The notes under the pieces: model-generated | The model's database searches: none | What the model was told of the DNA's origin: nothing | What the model saw: only the letters and a program-made list of their open reading frames with translations | Made by a program: the position numbers and the translations under genes | Origin: a virus | Strand: one strand, 5' to 3' | IMG/VR virus record: IMGVR_UViG_3300001450_011794 | Coordinates: 4,740-27,358 of that record | DNA length: 22,619 bases | Shown: piece after piece, positions 1-7,349 of the stretch | Position numbering within the stretch: position 1 is the first letter of the stretch | Layout: the number at the start of each line of letters is the position of its first letter

Positions 1-29
1 ATTATCGATCGAATAAAGGTATAAAAAAA

Positions 30-245
30 ATGAAATATGTAATTGGATTTTGGGCAATACTTCCCTATTTGCCCGGTGAGAACCTATTTATAGAAGAGGA
101 AGAAGTAAATATATTACAAGCTGTAGTTTTAAATTCTGACGAAATTGATACTATTGATGAGAAATTTATTTTAGATCTGCCTCAAAACGAATGGTACAAC
201 TTCAAAAATGATATCGTCGCCAAAAATAGGGGATTTAATAATTGA
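30..245 (+). CDS. Small acidic protein of unknown function (71 aa)
   Basis: A 71-residue ORF starts with ATG behind a weak AAAGG at 16-20. It is acidic in the middle (a run of four Glu near residue 22) and hydrophobic at the start, but the start is too short and too broken by Pro and Gly to call a signal peptide or membrane segment with confidence. I do not recognise a family. Its last 38 nt overlap the next gene in another frame, as is common in this tightly packed set of genes. No function is proposed. It is supported mainly by its place in a continuous same-strand gene run and its good fit to its neighbours. Confidence 0.55.
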   Translation: MKYVIGFWAILPYLPGENLFIEEEEVNILQAVVLNSDEIDTIDEKFILDLPQNEWYNFKNDIVAKNRGFNN

Positions 246-432
246 ACTGGAAACCAATTCAATTGGCGTTCTTATTGAGAAAAAAAGAAAAATATATATA
301 ACAGATGAGGAGGAATACTACTGGATGATACATTGGATTCTAGGATCGTATATGCCTCCATATATTGAAGAAAATTACTTGATTATTTGCCTGGAAAATG
401 GTATACTAAGAATACCACAGGAGAAAAAATGA
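208..432 (+). CDS. Small beta-rich phage protein, possibly SH3-like (74 aa)
   Basis: This 74-residue protein opens with a PKIGDLI stretch followed by alternating hydrophobic residues, a pattern seen in many small phage proteins thought to form an SH3-like beta barrel (K-x-G-D-L at the first strand, then G-V-L and a Trp-rich strand W-M-I-H-W). Two other proteins in this window, at 857-1192 and 10576-10854, show the same opening. The ATG has no good Shine-Dalgarno, so translation may depend on coupling from the gene it overlaps by 38 nt. Its stop overlaps the ATG of the next gene (ATGA at 429-432). Function unknown; the fold is an inference from sequence pattern only. Confidence 0.55.
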   Translation: MISSPKIGDLIIELETNSIGVLIEKKRKIYITDEEEYYWMIHWILGSYMPPYIEENYLIICLENGILRIPQEKK

Positions 433-878
433 CAACAAACAATTGGAACGTATACAAACTTTTTGCAAATGGAAAAAGAGCGAAATTTCCCATGCATACA
501 TTCAAATATGACGATGAAGCACTGGTTTTTGAGTTTTTTACGAAACAGATCGAGCCAACTTTCACTGTAAAACAGAAAAAATCAAAATATATACTGATTC
601 GAGAAGACCTTCCGCAAGAAAGAGATGAAAATACAAAGAGGCCAGAAGAAATTTTGCATCAAAAACGATCAAAAGTGTTTCGCGAGCACCTCATGAGCGT
701 GAATAAAGCGGCTATTGCCGAAAAAAATACTCAATTTGGGATGATTTTGTGCGAAGAAAGCGAATGGAAGTGGCAATGGGCTGCTATGGAGACGGGGACT
801 CTTCAATATTTGCTTGGGGTATCCCCGCTTTTTAAATCACAAGAAGCCGCAGTAGAATGGATGGACTCTCAAATTTAA
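429..878 (+). CDS. Conserved-looking phage protein of unknown function (149 aa)
   Basis: I choose the ATG at 429 because AGGAG lies about 5 nt upstream (in caggagaaaaaATG) and because the protein then begins MTTNNWNVYKLFANGKRAK, which reads as a natural start. A start at 387 would add 14 residues with no ribosome binding site. The protein is basic in its middle (residues 55-90) and ends with a Trp-rich section (SEWKWQWA) and a short helix. I recall similar proteins in large marine phages but know no function. It overlaps the gene before by 4 nt and the next by 22 nt if that gene starts at 857, which suggests coupled translation. Confidence 0.65.
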   Translation: MTTNNWNVYKLFANGKRAKFPMHTFKYDDEALVFEFFTKQIEPTFTVKQKKSKYILIREDLPQERDENTKRPEEILHQKRSKVFREHLMSVNKAAIAEKNTQFGMILCEESEWKWQWAAMETGTLQYLLGVSPLFKSQEAAVEWMDSQI

Positions 879-1192
879 AAATGCCAAAAAACTTGCAACA
901 TGAGGGGCGCTACAACTTCATAAAAAAAGGAGATTTGGTAAAATATACAGTTGAAAGTTTTTCTATGACAACCCAAAGCGGCTTTATAATCGAAGAAGAG
1001 AGGTTTTTAGGCATCATTGTAAGTGATCTGATAGAAGCTCATGGTTATGGGACAATTTCTGATCTGTCTTCACTTGGCCACCCGATGACTGATAATCACG
1101 ACATGGTTCATTTTAGAGTCTATTGCATAAAAAGTGCCGAAGTATTATATATTTCTTGCGATAAGATAGAACTAGTCTCAGGCACCTACTAA
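857..1192 (+). CDS. Small beta-rich phage protein, last gene before a terminator
   Basis: The protein is 111 aa from ATG 857, or 103 aa from ATG 881 (MPKNLQHEG). Neither start has a clear Shine-Dalgarno. The one at 857 overlaps the previous gene by 22 nt and fits coupling, but the one at 881 looks like a natural N-terminus. The segment YNFIKKGDLVKYTVES followed by strands such as FRVYCIKSAEVLYI resembles the small SH3-like phage proteins also seen at 208-432 and 10576-10854. No catalytic motif is visible. The stop codon lies at the base of a strong terminator hairpin, so this gene closes the first transcription unit in the window. Confidence 0.6.
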   Translation: MDGLSNLKMPKNLQHEGRYNFIKKGDLVKYTVESFSMTTQSGFIIEEERFLGIIVSDLIEAHGYGTISDLSSLGHPMTDNHDMVHFRVYCIKSAEVLYISCDKIELVSGTY

Positions 1193-1220
1193 AAGACGAC
1201 ATAATTGTCGTCTTTTTTTT
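1191..1220 (+). terminator. Rho-independent terminator
   Basis: A perfect 8-bp stem (AGACGACA at 1194-1201 and TGTCGTCT at 1206-1213) with a 4-nt TAAT loop is followed by a run of seven T. The A residues before the stem can extend it. It starts inside the stop codon of the gene before, so transcription from upstream ends here before the Nudix gene. Confidence 0.9.
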
Positions 1221-1245
1221 GTCTAGGGTAATGGAACACAGTCAA

Positions 1246-1284
1246 TCCAACTATTTATAGTATATTCTATATGAAGGACAGGCT
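1246..1284 (+). promoter_or_regulatory. Leader of the Nudix gene with a CTATTTATAG element
   Basis: The 64 nt between the terminator and the GTG start must hold the promoter for the next unit. No TTGACA is visible. The leader contains CTATTTATAG at 1251-1260, whose reverse complement contains the T4 late-promoter core TATAAATA, and an AT-rich stretch after it. Similar TATTTA elements precede the genes at 5271 and 10119. AAGGA at 1274-1278 is the ribosome binding site, 6 nt from the GTG. The promoter reading is tentative. Confidence 0.25.
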
Positions 1285-3735
1285 GTGGAGAAGAAAAAAG
1301 TAGCAAATGTGATTATTTTGGATGATAATGATCGTTTTTTAGTAATTAAGCGGACAAAAACTGCACCAACTCACCCTTTACACTGGGATTTGCCCGGAGG
1401 ACACGTTGAAAAAGGCGAATCTTTTGAAGAAGCAGCAATAAGAGAGGCTTTTGAAGAGACAAATCTCGAAATTAGCGCGCTACAGGCTGCAAAAGTGACA
1501 AATCCGTTCAGAAGCTTCTTTATTACAAGAAAATATTCCGGAAATATTGAATTTAAAGAAAATCCAGAGTCAGGATTCGTCGAACACAGCGATCACAAGT
1601 GGGTAACACTCGAAAAATATAAAAAAATGGAAGATCTAAGCATAAAACCAGAGGATATTGAAAAAGCAATGGAAAATTTATCGAAAAAAAGCCTTTATGA
1701 GCAAAAATATCAAGAAAGATTGGAACTTTTGCTTATGGAAGGCCGCAAAGACAACGTTTTTAAAAAATATGCCGCATTGGGGCAGCAAAATTTAGGAAGA
1801 TTTGCTGATTATGACGAAGAAAACAATTATAAGCACTTAGGGTGGATGGCAAAACAACTTGCGGCCATTCCAGACCTAGATAAATATAAAACAACTGCGC
1901 AGCGCGAAGAGGCTGTAAAGATTACCGACGCTGTTGATAAATTTCTGGAGTATGGTCCTCGCTTAAAGCGCAAAGATCTAAATCAGTACAAAAATATTGA
2001 AGATATTGCCATGGCAGTCCATACCGATATTATAATGCCGCGAATTGCAAAGTCCAAAAAGGAGAGAGGCAAAGATCCTAGAACAACACAGTTCTCAGAA
2101 AGGGGCGAAGGAACTATAATATACGAAGATGATCGATATTTTGTAGTTAGACCTGATACTCTGGAGGCTTCTTGTTACTTTGGACAAAAAACTAGATGGT
2201 GTATAGCCCAGCCAGGAAATTCATATTTTACAGACTATACGGAAAATGAACAGAAGACATTTTATTTTATAAAAGATGATGGCTTGAGAGCAGATGACCA
2301 GTTCCGCCAAATGGCAGTTCAAATGGGGCCGGGTCCGACATTTGAAATGTTCTGGGATAGACACGATGAGCCATATGATGACCATACGGAAGATTGGGAA
2401 ATGTTCGCGGAGCATATGCATGATGCAACAGATATGCCGATCGGTATTGCTGAAAAAATTATGGAAGCAATATATGATCACGCAGAAGACAATCCACCTC
2501 AAGAGAATGCGTTTCGCGCATTATCTATGAGAGTTGATGAGGAGAACGAATTTGATTCACAAAATATAACACTCCACTCCGGTTTCGATGATTATGACGA
2601 CGGGCGGGGGTCGATGAGTCCCTATGGCGAAGTGAGGATTGTCATTGATCTGGATGAACAGTTAGAAGAATTTTTAGCACAGAGGGCATTCATAGATTGG
2701 GAAGACGAAGAAGCAGACTTTCAAGAAATATTTATTGAACGACTTGAGGCGGGCATAACAGAAAATGAGGAAGAGTATCAAGATTATAAAACTGGCGAAG
2801 AAGTAGAATATCCAGAAGGTTTTGCAACCGATTGGTGGCACATAATAGGTGTTGAACCCGAGTCGTATGTAGATTTTGAAAACTTAAGAATAGGCATAGT
2901 TGGTGATAAGTTCTATCTTGATTTTTATGTGGCGGAGAAAGGTAGTTATGGAGACACAAGACTGTTTACAGACGCTGATGAGGCGGAGTATGAGATTGGG
3001 CACTTAGCTAGTATATTTGATAACGATGCTGACTTCTCTGGCTTGGAGCCTTTGTTATATCAGTTGATTCCTGAGATGATTACAGGCGGGATGGCAATGT
3101 CGGATGTAATCGAAGCATTCGATAAAATGGCTAAAGCCCTGCGACTTACTTCTTATGGCGATCATAAAATATCGATCGATGTAACTCGGGTCGATCAATA
3201 TAACCGTAATGCTGATATGAAGGCTTTATTTGACATTCCAGTGCCAGATTTTTATAAAAGTCTTGGTTATAATACTGGAGAGATTGCAATGCAAGAACAG
3301 TTGGAAGAAATTATTAGAACAACGTTAAAAGAAATATGGGATAGCGCACACGCTATGGCTGCAAATCAACTGCGGTTACAGTTTGGCTCTGAATATGATG
3401 AAAGAGGTAGTGGTATGGCCATGCCAGGGGTTGTTGTAAATCTTGTAGATCAAACGCGCCAACGAAAAGCAATCCGAGCATGGCTTAGGGTTGATGTCCG
3501 ATTTATGGATACACCAGAAGAAATGTGGACAGCATATAATTTCTTTAAGTTTATTGCCACTAATTATGATAAATTGTCGGCAAAGTTCACAAAAGAATTT
3601 AATCGAGAAATAGAAATTATGCAAAAAAGAACTGGTCAAGTTGTTGGCTATGCCGGCGGGGGTCGGGTAAATATAGGGGGTGATGAAGAGGCAGTAATCA
3701 CCGATGACGATATTGTATCAGAAGGAAGCAAATAA
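1285..3735 (+). CDS. Nudix hydrolase fused to a large WCIA-motif phage domain (816 aa)
   Basis: The start is GTG, chosen because AAGGA lies 6 nt upstream and the Nudix domain begins at once. Residues 1-125 form a Nudix domain with a complete box (G39, E45, then REAFEE at 53-58), so it probably hydrolyses a nucleoside diphosphate derivative; the substrate cannot be read from the sequence. Residues 135-310 carry LLLMEGRKDNVFKKY, a YKHLGWMAKQ helix and then T-x-W-C-I-A (WCIA 305-308) followed by YF..Y and FYFI. The same WC(T/I)A block recurs in the tagged protein at 6141-7319. The remaining 500 residues are acidic, without a motif I recognise, and end in a Gly-rich segment and an acidic tail. 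The L-L-M-E site at 149-152 resembles a prohead protease site. It is directly followed by the Lys/Cys-rich gene with no gap. Nudix call firm; the rest unknown. Confidence 0.85.
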   Translation: MEKKKVANVIILDDNDRFLVIKRTKTAPTHPLHWDLPGGHVEKGESFEEAAIREAFEETNLEISALQAAKVTNPFRSFFITRKYSGNIEFKENPESGFVEHSDHKWVTLEKYKKMEDLSIKPEDIEKAMENLSKKSLYEQKYQERLELLLMEGRKDNVFKKYAALGQQNLGRFADYDEENNYKHLGWMAKQLAAIPDLDKYKTTAQREEAVKITDAVDKFLEYGPRLKRKDLNQYKNIEDIAMAVHTDIIMPRIAKSKKERGKDPRTTQFSERGEGTIIYEDDRYFVVRPDTLEASCYFGQKTRWCIAQPGNSYFTDYTENEQKTFYFIKDDGLRADDQFRQMAVQMGPGPTFEMFWDRHDEPYDDHTEDWEMFAEHMHDATDMPIGIAEKIMEAIYDHAEDNPPQENAFRALSMRVDEENEFDSQNITLHSGFDDYDDGRGSMSPYGEVRIVIDLDEQLEEFLAQRAFIDWEDEEADFQEIFIERLEAGITENEEEYQDYKTGEEVEYPEGFATDWWHIIGVEPESYVDFENLRIGIVGDKFYLDFYVAEKGSYGDTRLFTDADEAEYEIGHLASIFDNDADFSGLEPLLYQLIPEMITGGMAMSDVIEAFDKMAKALRLTSYGDHKISIDVTRVDQYNRNADMKALFDIPVPDFYKSLGYNTGEIAMQEQLEEIIRTTLKEIWDSAHAMAANQLRLQFGSEYDERGSGMAMPGVVVNLVDQTRQRKAIRAWLRVDVRFMDTPEEMWTAYNFFKFIATNYDKLSAKFTKEFNREIEIMQKRTGQVVGYAGGGRVNIGGDEEAVITDDDIVSEGSK

Positions 3736-4812
3736 ATGTCTAAACAAAACTTAGAAGAAAAGAAAGCACAGAAATGCTGGCCCGGTTATAAAAAGAAGGG
3801 CACCAAAAAAATGTTTGGTAAGACAGTCAATAACTGTGTCAAAAAAGAAGAGCTTGAAGCAGTTCTTGATGAGAAGCGCAAAAAGAAGAAGAAAAAGTCC
3901 AAAGGCAAGAAGGACGCCTGCTACCACAAAGTAAAATCTCGATATAAAGTTTGGCCTTCTGCATATGCTTCGGGTGCTCTTGTAAAATGTCGCAAAGTTG
4001 GTGCTAAGAATTGGGGAAATTCTAAAAAAGAGTCTCTTCGCATTGTCATCGAAGATGAGCTTTCTCAAATAATGTTAGAAGGAGAACAGGATATCGACGA
4101 TCTTAAAAAAGCAATTATGAAAGCCTTAAGAGACGAAGGTGGTGCAGCAGGGATGGATGCTTTAGAAAAGCATACAGATGCATCTGAAGAAGAAATAAGA
4201 AAAGTCATCAACAAAGAAGATGATATTCAAGTTCATGACGATGGCGATATTATTGATATTAGTGGACTAGAAAAAACAATCGAAGAAGAGCTTATGGCAT
4301 ATTTATTGGAAAAGAAGCAAGCAAGTTCAGAAGATAGTCTTCGAGATTGGTTTGGCCGGAAAGGCGAGAAAGGCTCCACCGGGGGCTGGGTTGACTGTAA
4401 TGCTCCAGATGGCGATGGTGGTTATAAAAAATGTGCTCAAGGCGATAGAAAAAAGAAGCCGTATTGTCGTCCGACACCTTCGGCATGCAAAGAAGAGCCT
4501 CAAAATGAAGAATTGGACAGAATTATCGATGAGGAAATCGACGCGGTTCTTGATGAGAAAAAGAAAAAGAAAGCCTGTAAACCCTCGAAGGGAAAGCGCT
4601 TTGCGAAGCGTGTAAATGGCAAATGTCGCTCATACGGGCAAAAAGGAAAAGCCAAGGATGGCGGAGATCGTATACGACCCGGCACAAAGAAGGGCGATGC
4701 GTACTGTGCGCGATCAGCAAAGATTAAGAAGTGCAAAAACCCCCCCTGCGCCAACGCATTATCCCGCAAGAAATGGAAGTGTCGTGGCTCAAAATCTATG
4801 AAGAGTGAATAA
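3736..4812 (+). CDS. Modular Lys/Cys-rich protein, probable DNA-associated virion protein (358 aa)
   Basis: The protein alternates basic Cys-containing modules with short acidic helices. Module 1 (residues 1-37) has CWPGYKKKGTKKMFGK; module 2 (47-98) has CYHKVKSRYKVWPSAYASG; residues 119-178 look like a small winged-helix segment; module 3 (200-252) has GGWVDCN and YCRPTPSAC; module 4 (275-358) is rich in Lys and Cys. The linkers end in L-x-E-like sites: VLDE46, MLE115, LLE192 and VLDE274, each followed soon by basic residues. In T4, L/I-x-E sites are cut by the prohead protease, so I infer that this may be a precursor processed into several small basic peptides that bind packaged DNA. The modules resemble phage domains of unknown function I recall from marine phages. 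SD-like GAAGGAAG at 3721-3728. Coding is certain, role uncertain. Confidence 0.8.
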   Translation: MSKQNLEEKKAQKCWPGYKKKGTKKMFGKTVNNCVKKEELEAVLDEKRKKKKKKSKGKKDACYHKVKSRYKVWPSAYASGALVKCRKVGAKNWGNSKKESLRIVIEDELSQIMLEGEQDIDDLKKAIMKALRDEGGAAGMDALEKHTDASEEEIRKVINKEDDIQVHDDGDIIDISGLEKTIEEELMAYLLEKKQASSEDSLRDWFGRKGEKGSTGGWVDCNAPDGDGGYKKCAQGDRKKKPYCRPTPSACKEEPQNEELDRIIDEEIDAVLDEKKKKKACKPSKGKRFAKRVNGKCRSYGQKGKAKDGGDRIRPGTKKGDAYCARSAKIKKCKNPPCANALSRKKWKCRGSKSMKSE

Positions 4813-5207
4813 TGGAATTAATTTCAACACATATATGTAAAGGAAAAAACGTTGGTGTTCACGGAAATCTATTCGGTGGCACAATGTTAGCATGGTTAGA
4901 TGAGGCTGCCGCAGCGTTTGCCGCACAGTCTTGTGATACACCCCGTGTAGTGACCGTGAAGCTATCTGAGGTCCATTTTAAAAAGCCTGTGAGGGTAGGA
5001 CATATCATTAAAATATATGCCGACGTAAAGAGCATAGGGGACACTTCTATGACGATTAATTTAGAGGCCCGCAGACACTCTCCTTATAACGGCACTCAAA
5101 GATCTGTTTGTGAGATGCACATTACTTTTGTTCGAATTGATGGAGATGGTGAGCCGATTCCATTAAGTGAAAAAGTTAAGAATAAATTTAAAGATGGCAC
5201 GAAATGA
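4812..5207 (+). CDS. Hotdog-fold acyl-CoA thioesterase (131 aa)
   Basis: The length and the motif HGNLFGGTMLAWLDEAA at residues 17-33 match the YciA/BFIT type of acyl-CoA thioesterases: H-G-x-x-F-G-G before the central hotdog helix, with the acidic D30/E31 at the catalytic position. Later strands (VTVKLSEVHFKKPVRVGH, then SMTINLEARR) also fit the family. The enzyme would split acyl-CoA thioesters to free acid and CoA in the cytoplasm of the infected cell. It is unusual in phages and is best seen as an auxiliary metabolic gene. The ATG shares one nucleotide with the stop codon of the gene before, so the two are coupled. Acyl chain preference cannot be read. It is the last gene before a 63-nt gap. 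Confidence 0.85.
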   Translation: MELISTHICKGKNVGVHGNLFGGTMLAWLDEAAAAFAAQSCDTPRVVTVKLSEVHFKKPVRVGHIIKIYADVKSIGDTSMTINLEARRHSPYNGTQRSVCEMHITFVRIDGDGEPIPLSEKVKNKFKDGTK

Positions 5208-5270
5208 ATATAAGAAGTATTTATGTATGTAAGTAGAATTTATTCTTATTAGCAAAAAGGGAGAAGTAAA
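5208..5270 (+). promoter_or_regulatory. Gap before the tagged-gene cluster, candidate promoter
   Basis: This 63-nt AT-rich gap is one of the few real gaps in the first 10 kb. It contains GTATTTATGTATG near 5218, similar to the TATTTA element at 1252 and near 10090, and ends with a good ribosome binding site (GGGAGAAG) before ATG 5271. No TTGACA box and no terminator hairpin are seen. A promoter for the tagged cluster is plausible by position only. Confidence 0.25.
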
Positions 5271-5714
5271 ATGAAGTTATTGCTTGAAAATTGGCGTAAG
5301 TTTGTGAATGAGGCAAAAAAATTAGTTTGCCCGAAGCCGACACAGGATCTTGAATTAAATACAAAGAACAGAAATGCGGCTATTCAAGCAGAGCATATAC
5401 AATATGGGCCTTTAAACCTAGCAGATGAAGAATACTGGGAAAAGGCTGCAGATCATTGGAATACCGATGTTGAAGTCGCGAAAAAGTCTCGTTGTGGAAA
5501 TTGTGTCGCTTTTGATGTTTCGCCAAGAATGTTAGAGTGTCTTCCTGGTCCTGTCTCAGAACCAATTGAAGATGAAGAAGGCAAATTGGGTTATTGTTGG
5601 ATGCATCATTTTAAATGTCATTCTGCACGGGCTTGTTATACATGGGCCGGCGGTGGTCCAATTTCAGAAGATGAAGTTTCTGCTGAGTGGCAAGAGCCAG
5701 GAGCGAAGGAGTGA
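5271..5714 (+). CDS. Tagged Cys-rich protein, possible Fe-S or Zn protein (147 aa)
   Basis: Residues 1-15 are the shared N-terminal tag MKLLLENWRKFVNE followed by Ala, like the T4 capsid-targeting sequence with its cut after (I/L)-x-E; here the position is V-N-E, a slightly weaker site. The C-terminal half has six Cys in the order C75-x2-C78-x11-C90-x18-C109-x6-C116-x5-C122-x-W, followed by GGGPI. This pattern is reminiscent of small high-potential iron-sulfur proteins and of a Cys-rich phage family I recall from marine myoviruses, but Zn binding is equally possible. A complete iscU lies 1.6 kb downstream, which fits a demand for Fe-S clusters. Good SD (GGGAGAAG) 5 nt upstream. First gene of the tagged cluster; its stop overlaps the next start. 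Confidence 0.8.
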   Translation: MKLLLENWRKFVNEAKKLVCPKPTQDLELNTKNRNAAIQAEHIQYGPLNLADEEYWEKAADHWNTDVEVAKKSRCGNCVAFDVSPRMLECLPGPVSEPIEDEEGKLGYCWMHHFKCHSARACYTWAGGGPISEDEVSAEWQEPGAKE

Positions 5715-6157
5715 AGCTTCTATTTGAAAATTGGCGAAAGTATTTGAATGAGGCTTACCTTGATACTTATGCAGGATTTGCTGGCCGGAAAACAAGGACA
5801 TCTCTTCAGGATCCTTTAAAAGATCCGGGCAACGAAGGATCCTTTAGCCAATCGAAAAACACTTTAAAAAATATTTTAACACTTTATGCCATTGTTGGTG
5901 AAGAAGGAAACATTCTTACAAAACCAGAGGAAATTAGAGGAAAGTATCCACCAGCGCTGGAACGTTTTATTCCGGAAGAATGGGCTAGGGGAAATATAGA
6001 AGATCCCGAATTGAAAGAACTTGTAGGCGAAAAGTGGAAACCCCTAGGAGAATTCAGCCTGCGAGATTGGCACAGATATAAGAAACATAAAATAAATGTT
6101 TTGTCCCATCTCAGAAAGTATTTGCTCGAAGGAGTAAAAAATGAAACTCCTACTTGA
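5711..6157 (+). CDS. Tagged phage protein of unknown function (148 aa)
   Basis: I place the start at GTG 5711, with AGGAG at 5699-5703, because the protein then begins exactly with the shared tag, (M)KLLFENWRKYLNE followed by Ala. An upstream ATG at 5687 would bury the tag. The GTG overlaps the previous TGA (GTGA). After the tag comes a low-complexity stretch with Gly, Lys and Ser (residues 20-50), then a predicted mostly helical part rich in Pro, Glu and Trp (KYPPALERFIPEEWARG, FSLRDWHRYKKHK) and, near the end, RKYLLEG, which is another L-x-E site. I recognise no enzyme motif. Its stop TGA lies inside the tag DNA of the next gene. By the tag, I infer a protein loaded into the capsid and trimmed. 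Confidence 0.8.
   Translation: MKLLFENWRKYLNEAYLDTYAGFAGRKTRTSLQDPLKDPGNEGSFSQSKNTLKNILTLYAIVGEEGNILTKPEEIRGKYPPALERFIPEEWARGNIEDPELKELVGEKWKPLGEFSLRDWHRYKKHKINVLSHLRKYLLEGVKNETPT
5724..5751 (+). repeat. Direct repeat: 28-nt core of the tag DNA (copy 1)
   Basis: These 28 nt, coding for the end of LFENWRKYLNE, are identical to 6154-6181 in the next gene. Because synonymous sites are also the same, recent duplication or gene conversion between the tags is likely, beyond selection on the peptide alone. Confidence 0.85.
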
Positions 6158-7319
6158 AAATTGGCGAAAGTATTTGAATGAAGTTTCCTTTTCGGACGCA
6201 AAAGATATTCTGGACTCCAAACGCACTTTAAAAATTATTAAAGCATATAACTATGATAGAGCACAAGATGATGTATATTATTCTGTGCACGATGGAGAGA
6301 TGGGTATTCAACACCGTAACTTCAAGAACTATCTTCTAGATATGATACCAGACGATCTAACAGATAATCAAAAAGGCACCTCTGTTCTATGGATTTTAAA
6401 ACTGGCAAGAGAAGACCCAAAAGTTGCTTCGGATCTTATTAATGGTCGCATGCGACCGTACCGGGGGGGTTGGTCCGGACTGGAAACATTTTTCCACCAT
6501 CAGCGATTTATGCCTAGGCAAGATCTCATGCAAGTCAAATCTTGGATAGATCTTATTGATATGGTAGACGACGCAAAAGAGGAAATTCGAAAAGCACAAG
6601 AGAAAAAGAATTATCTTGATGCAGAAAAAGGCACAGAAATCTTCAGAGATGACGATAAGTGGACTATCGCGGCGCTTCACAATAAAGGTGCTGCATGCGA
6701 ACTCGGTAAAAACACCGACTGGTGTACTGCTGCGCCCGGTTTAGACTATTTTCAAAATTATTATAAACCAGAAGATCCTTTGTTTTATTTTGCATCAAAA
6801 GAGTCAGATCTTGGTGGAATGGTAAGCGCCAAATATCAATTTCATTATGGCTCATCTCAATTTATGGATTCGAAGGACAACCGGGTCAATAAAGAAACTT
6901 TTGAAGTGTTGCACGACATGCTTATTGAAACAGAAGCATATAACAAGTATGATATACTCAAAACATTTGATTTGAAGAGAATGGCGCAAATGCGCCTCGT
7001 TGAAGGACCGGGTTCGGAGGCACTGATAGATGAGATGAGGGAGATTCTGAATTCTTTAAAAGATTACGCGCAGCCCTACAGTATATTAGAAGAGATAACA
7101 GAAATGGCAACTTTAGATCATTTTAATATTCCAACATATATTCTAAGATGGTTAGCTAGCGAAGAGTTTTATAAATATGCTGGAATTGCTAGAAGGATTA
7201 TTAAATACCATGATATTGTTCCTTCGAGTATCCTAAAGGACTTGGCAGAAAACAATCCATATGGGAGAACAAGAGAGATGGCTAAAGACGTTTTAGAAAG
7301 AAGGGTTAACTCTAAATGA
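6141..7319 (+). CDS. Tagged WCTA-motif protein (392 aa)
   Basis: Residues 1-14 are the tag MKLLLENWRKYLNE with GAAGGAG upstream. The ATG sits 17 nt inside the previous gene. Residues 165-225 contain D-D-D-x-W-T-I-A-A-L, then ACELGKNTDWCTAAPG (WCTA at 194-197) and YF..YY..EDPLFYF. The same ordered block is found in the Nudix fusion at 1285-3735 (GQKTRWCIAQPG, YF..Y, FYFI). This shared domain probably has one fold and, from the fixed W-C-(T/I)-A, perhaps an active or ligand site; I do not know its function. The C-terminal third (about 270-392) is helical and may be a HEAT-like repeat region. The stop overlaps the truncated tag minigene (ATGA at 7316-7319). By its tag it is a likely injected protein. 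Confidence 0.82.
   Translation: MKLLLENWRKYLNEVSFSDAKDILDSKRTLKIIKAYNYDRAQDDVYYSVHDGEMGIQHRNFKNYLLDMIPDDLTDNQKGTSVLWILKLAREDPKVASDLINGRMRPYRGGWSGLETFFHHQRFMPRQDLMQVKSWIDLIDMVDDAKEEIRKAQEKKNYLDAEKGTEIFRDDDKWTIAALHNKGAACELGKNTDWCTAAPGLDYFQNYYKPEDPLFYFASKESDLGGMVSAKYQFHYGSSQFMDSKDNRVNKETFEVLHDMLIETEAYNKYDILKTFDLKRMAQMRLVEGPGSEALIDEMREILNSLKDYAQPYSILEEITEMATLDHFNIPTYILRWLASEEFYKYAGIARRIIKYHDIVPSSILKDLAENNPYGRTREMAKDVLERRVNSK
6154..6181 (+). repeat. Direct repeat: 28-nt core of the tag DNA (copy 2)
   Basis: Identical to 5724-5751. Other copies at 7316, 7723 and 9140 differ by a few bases. Confidence 0.85.
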
Positions 7320-7339
7320 AACTCCTATTTGAAAATTGG
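7316..7339 (+). repeat. Tag-derived direct repeat left of iscU
   Basis: The 24 nt at 7316-7339 match 7723-7746 at 22 of 24 positions (differences at positions 6 and 9, both synonymous). The two copies bracket iscU, leaving only 10 nt between the left copy and the iscU ATG. Confidence 0.85.
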
Positions 7340-7348
7340 TGGAAATAA
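7316..7348 (+). pseudogene. Truncated tag minigene (10 codons) before iscU
   Basis: ATG 7316 opens a frame reading MKLLFENWWK and then TAA at 7346-7348. Its first 24 nt match the tag DNA of the kinase-like gene at 7723 at 22 of 24 positions, so it is clearly a copy of the tag. After ENW the CGA codon of other copies is replaced by TGG and the frame closes two codons later. The change creates GGTGGA at 7338-7343, 6 nt from the iscU ATG at 7350, so the broken tag supplies the iscU ribosome binding site. It may be a remnant left when iscU was inserted, or a translated leader peptide that couples iscU to the upstream gene (stop and start lie 1 nt apart). Confidence 0.8.
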
Positions 7349-7349
7349 T

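Noticed and set aside
1-29. End of an upstream gene at the left edge
   Set aside because: Stops exist in the possible frames within the first 24 nt, but too few codons remain to support a gene.
3751-4068. 105-aa minus-strand frame with hydrophobic sequence
   Set aside because: It is the mirror of a Lys-rich coding region (AAG/AAA read backwards gives Phe/Leu), a known artefact; the + strand gene is clear.
5687-5710. ATG start MARARSEG for the gene at 5711
   Set aside because: GTG 5711 has AGGAG at the right distance and starts exactly with the tag shared by four other genes.
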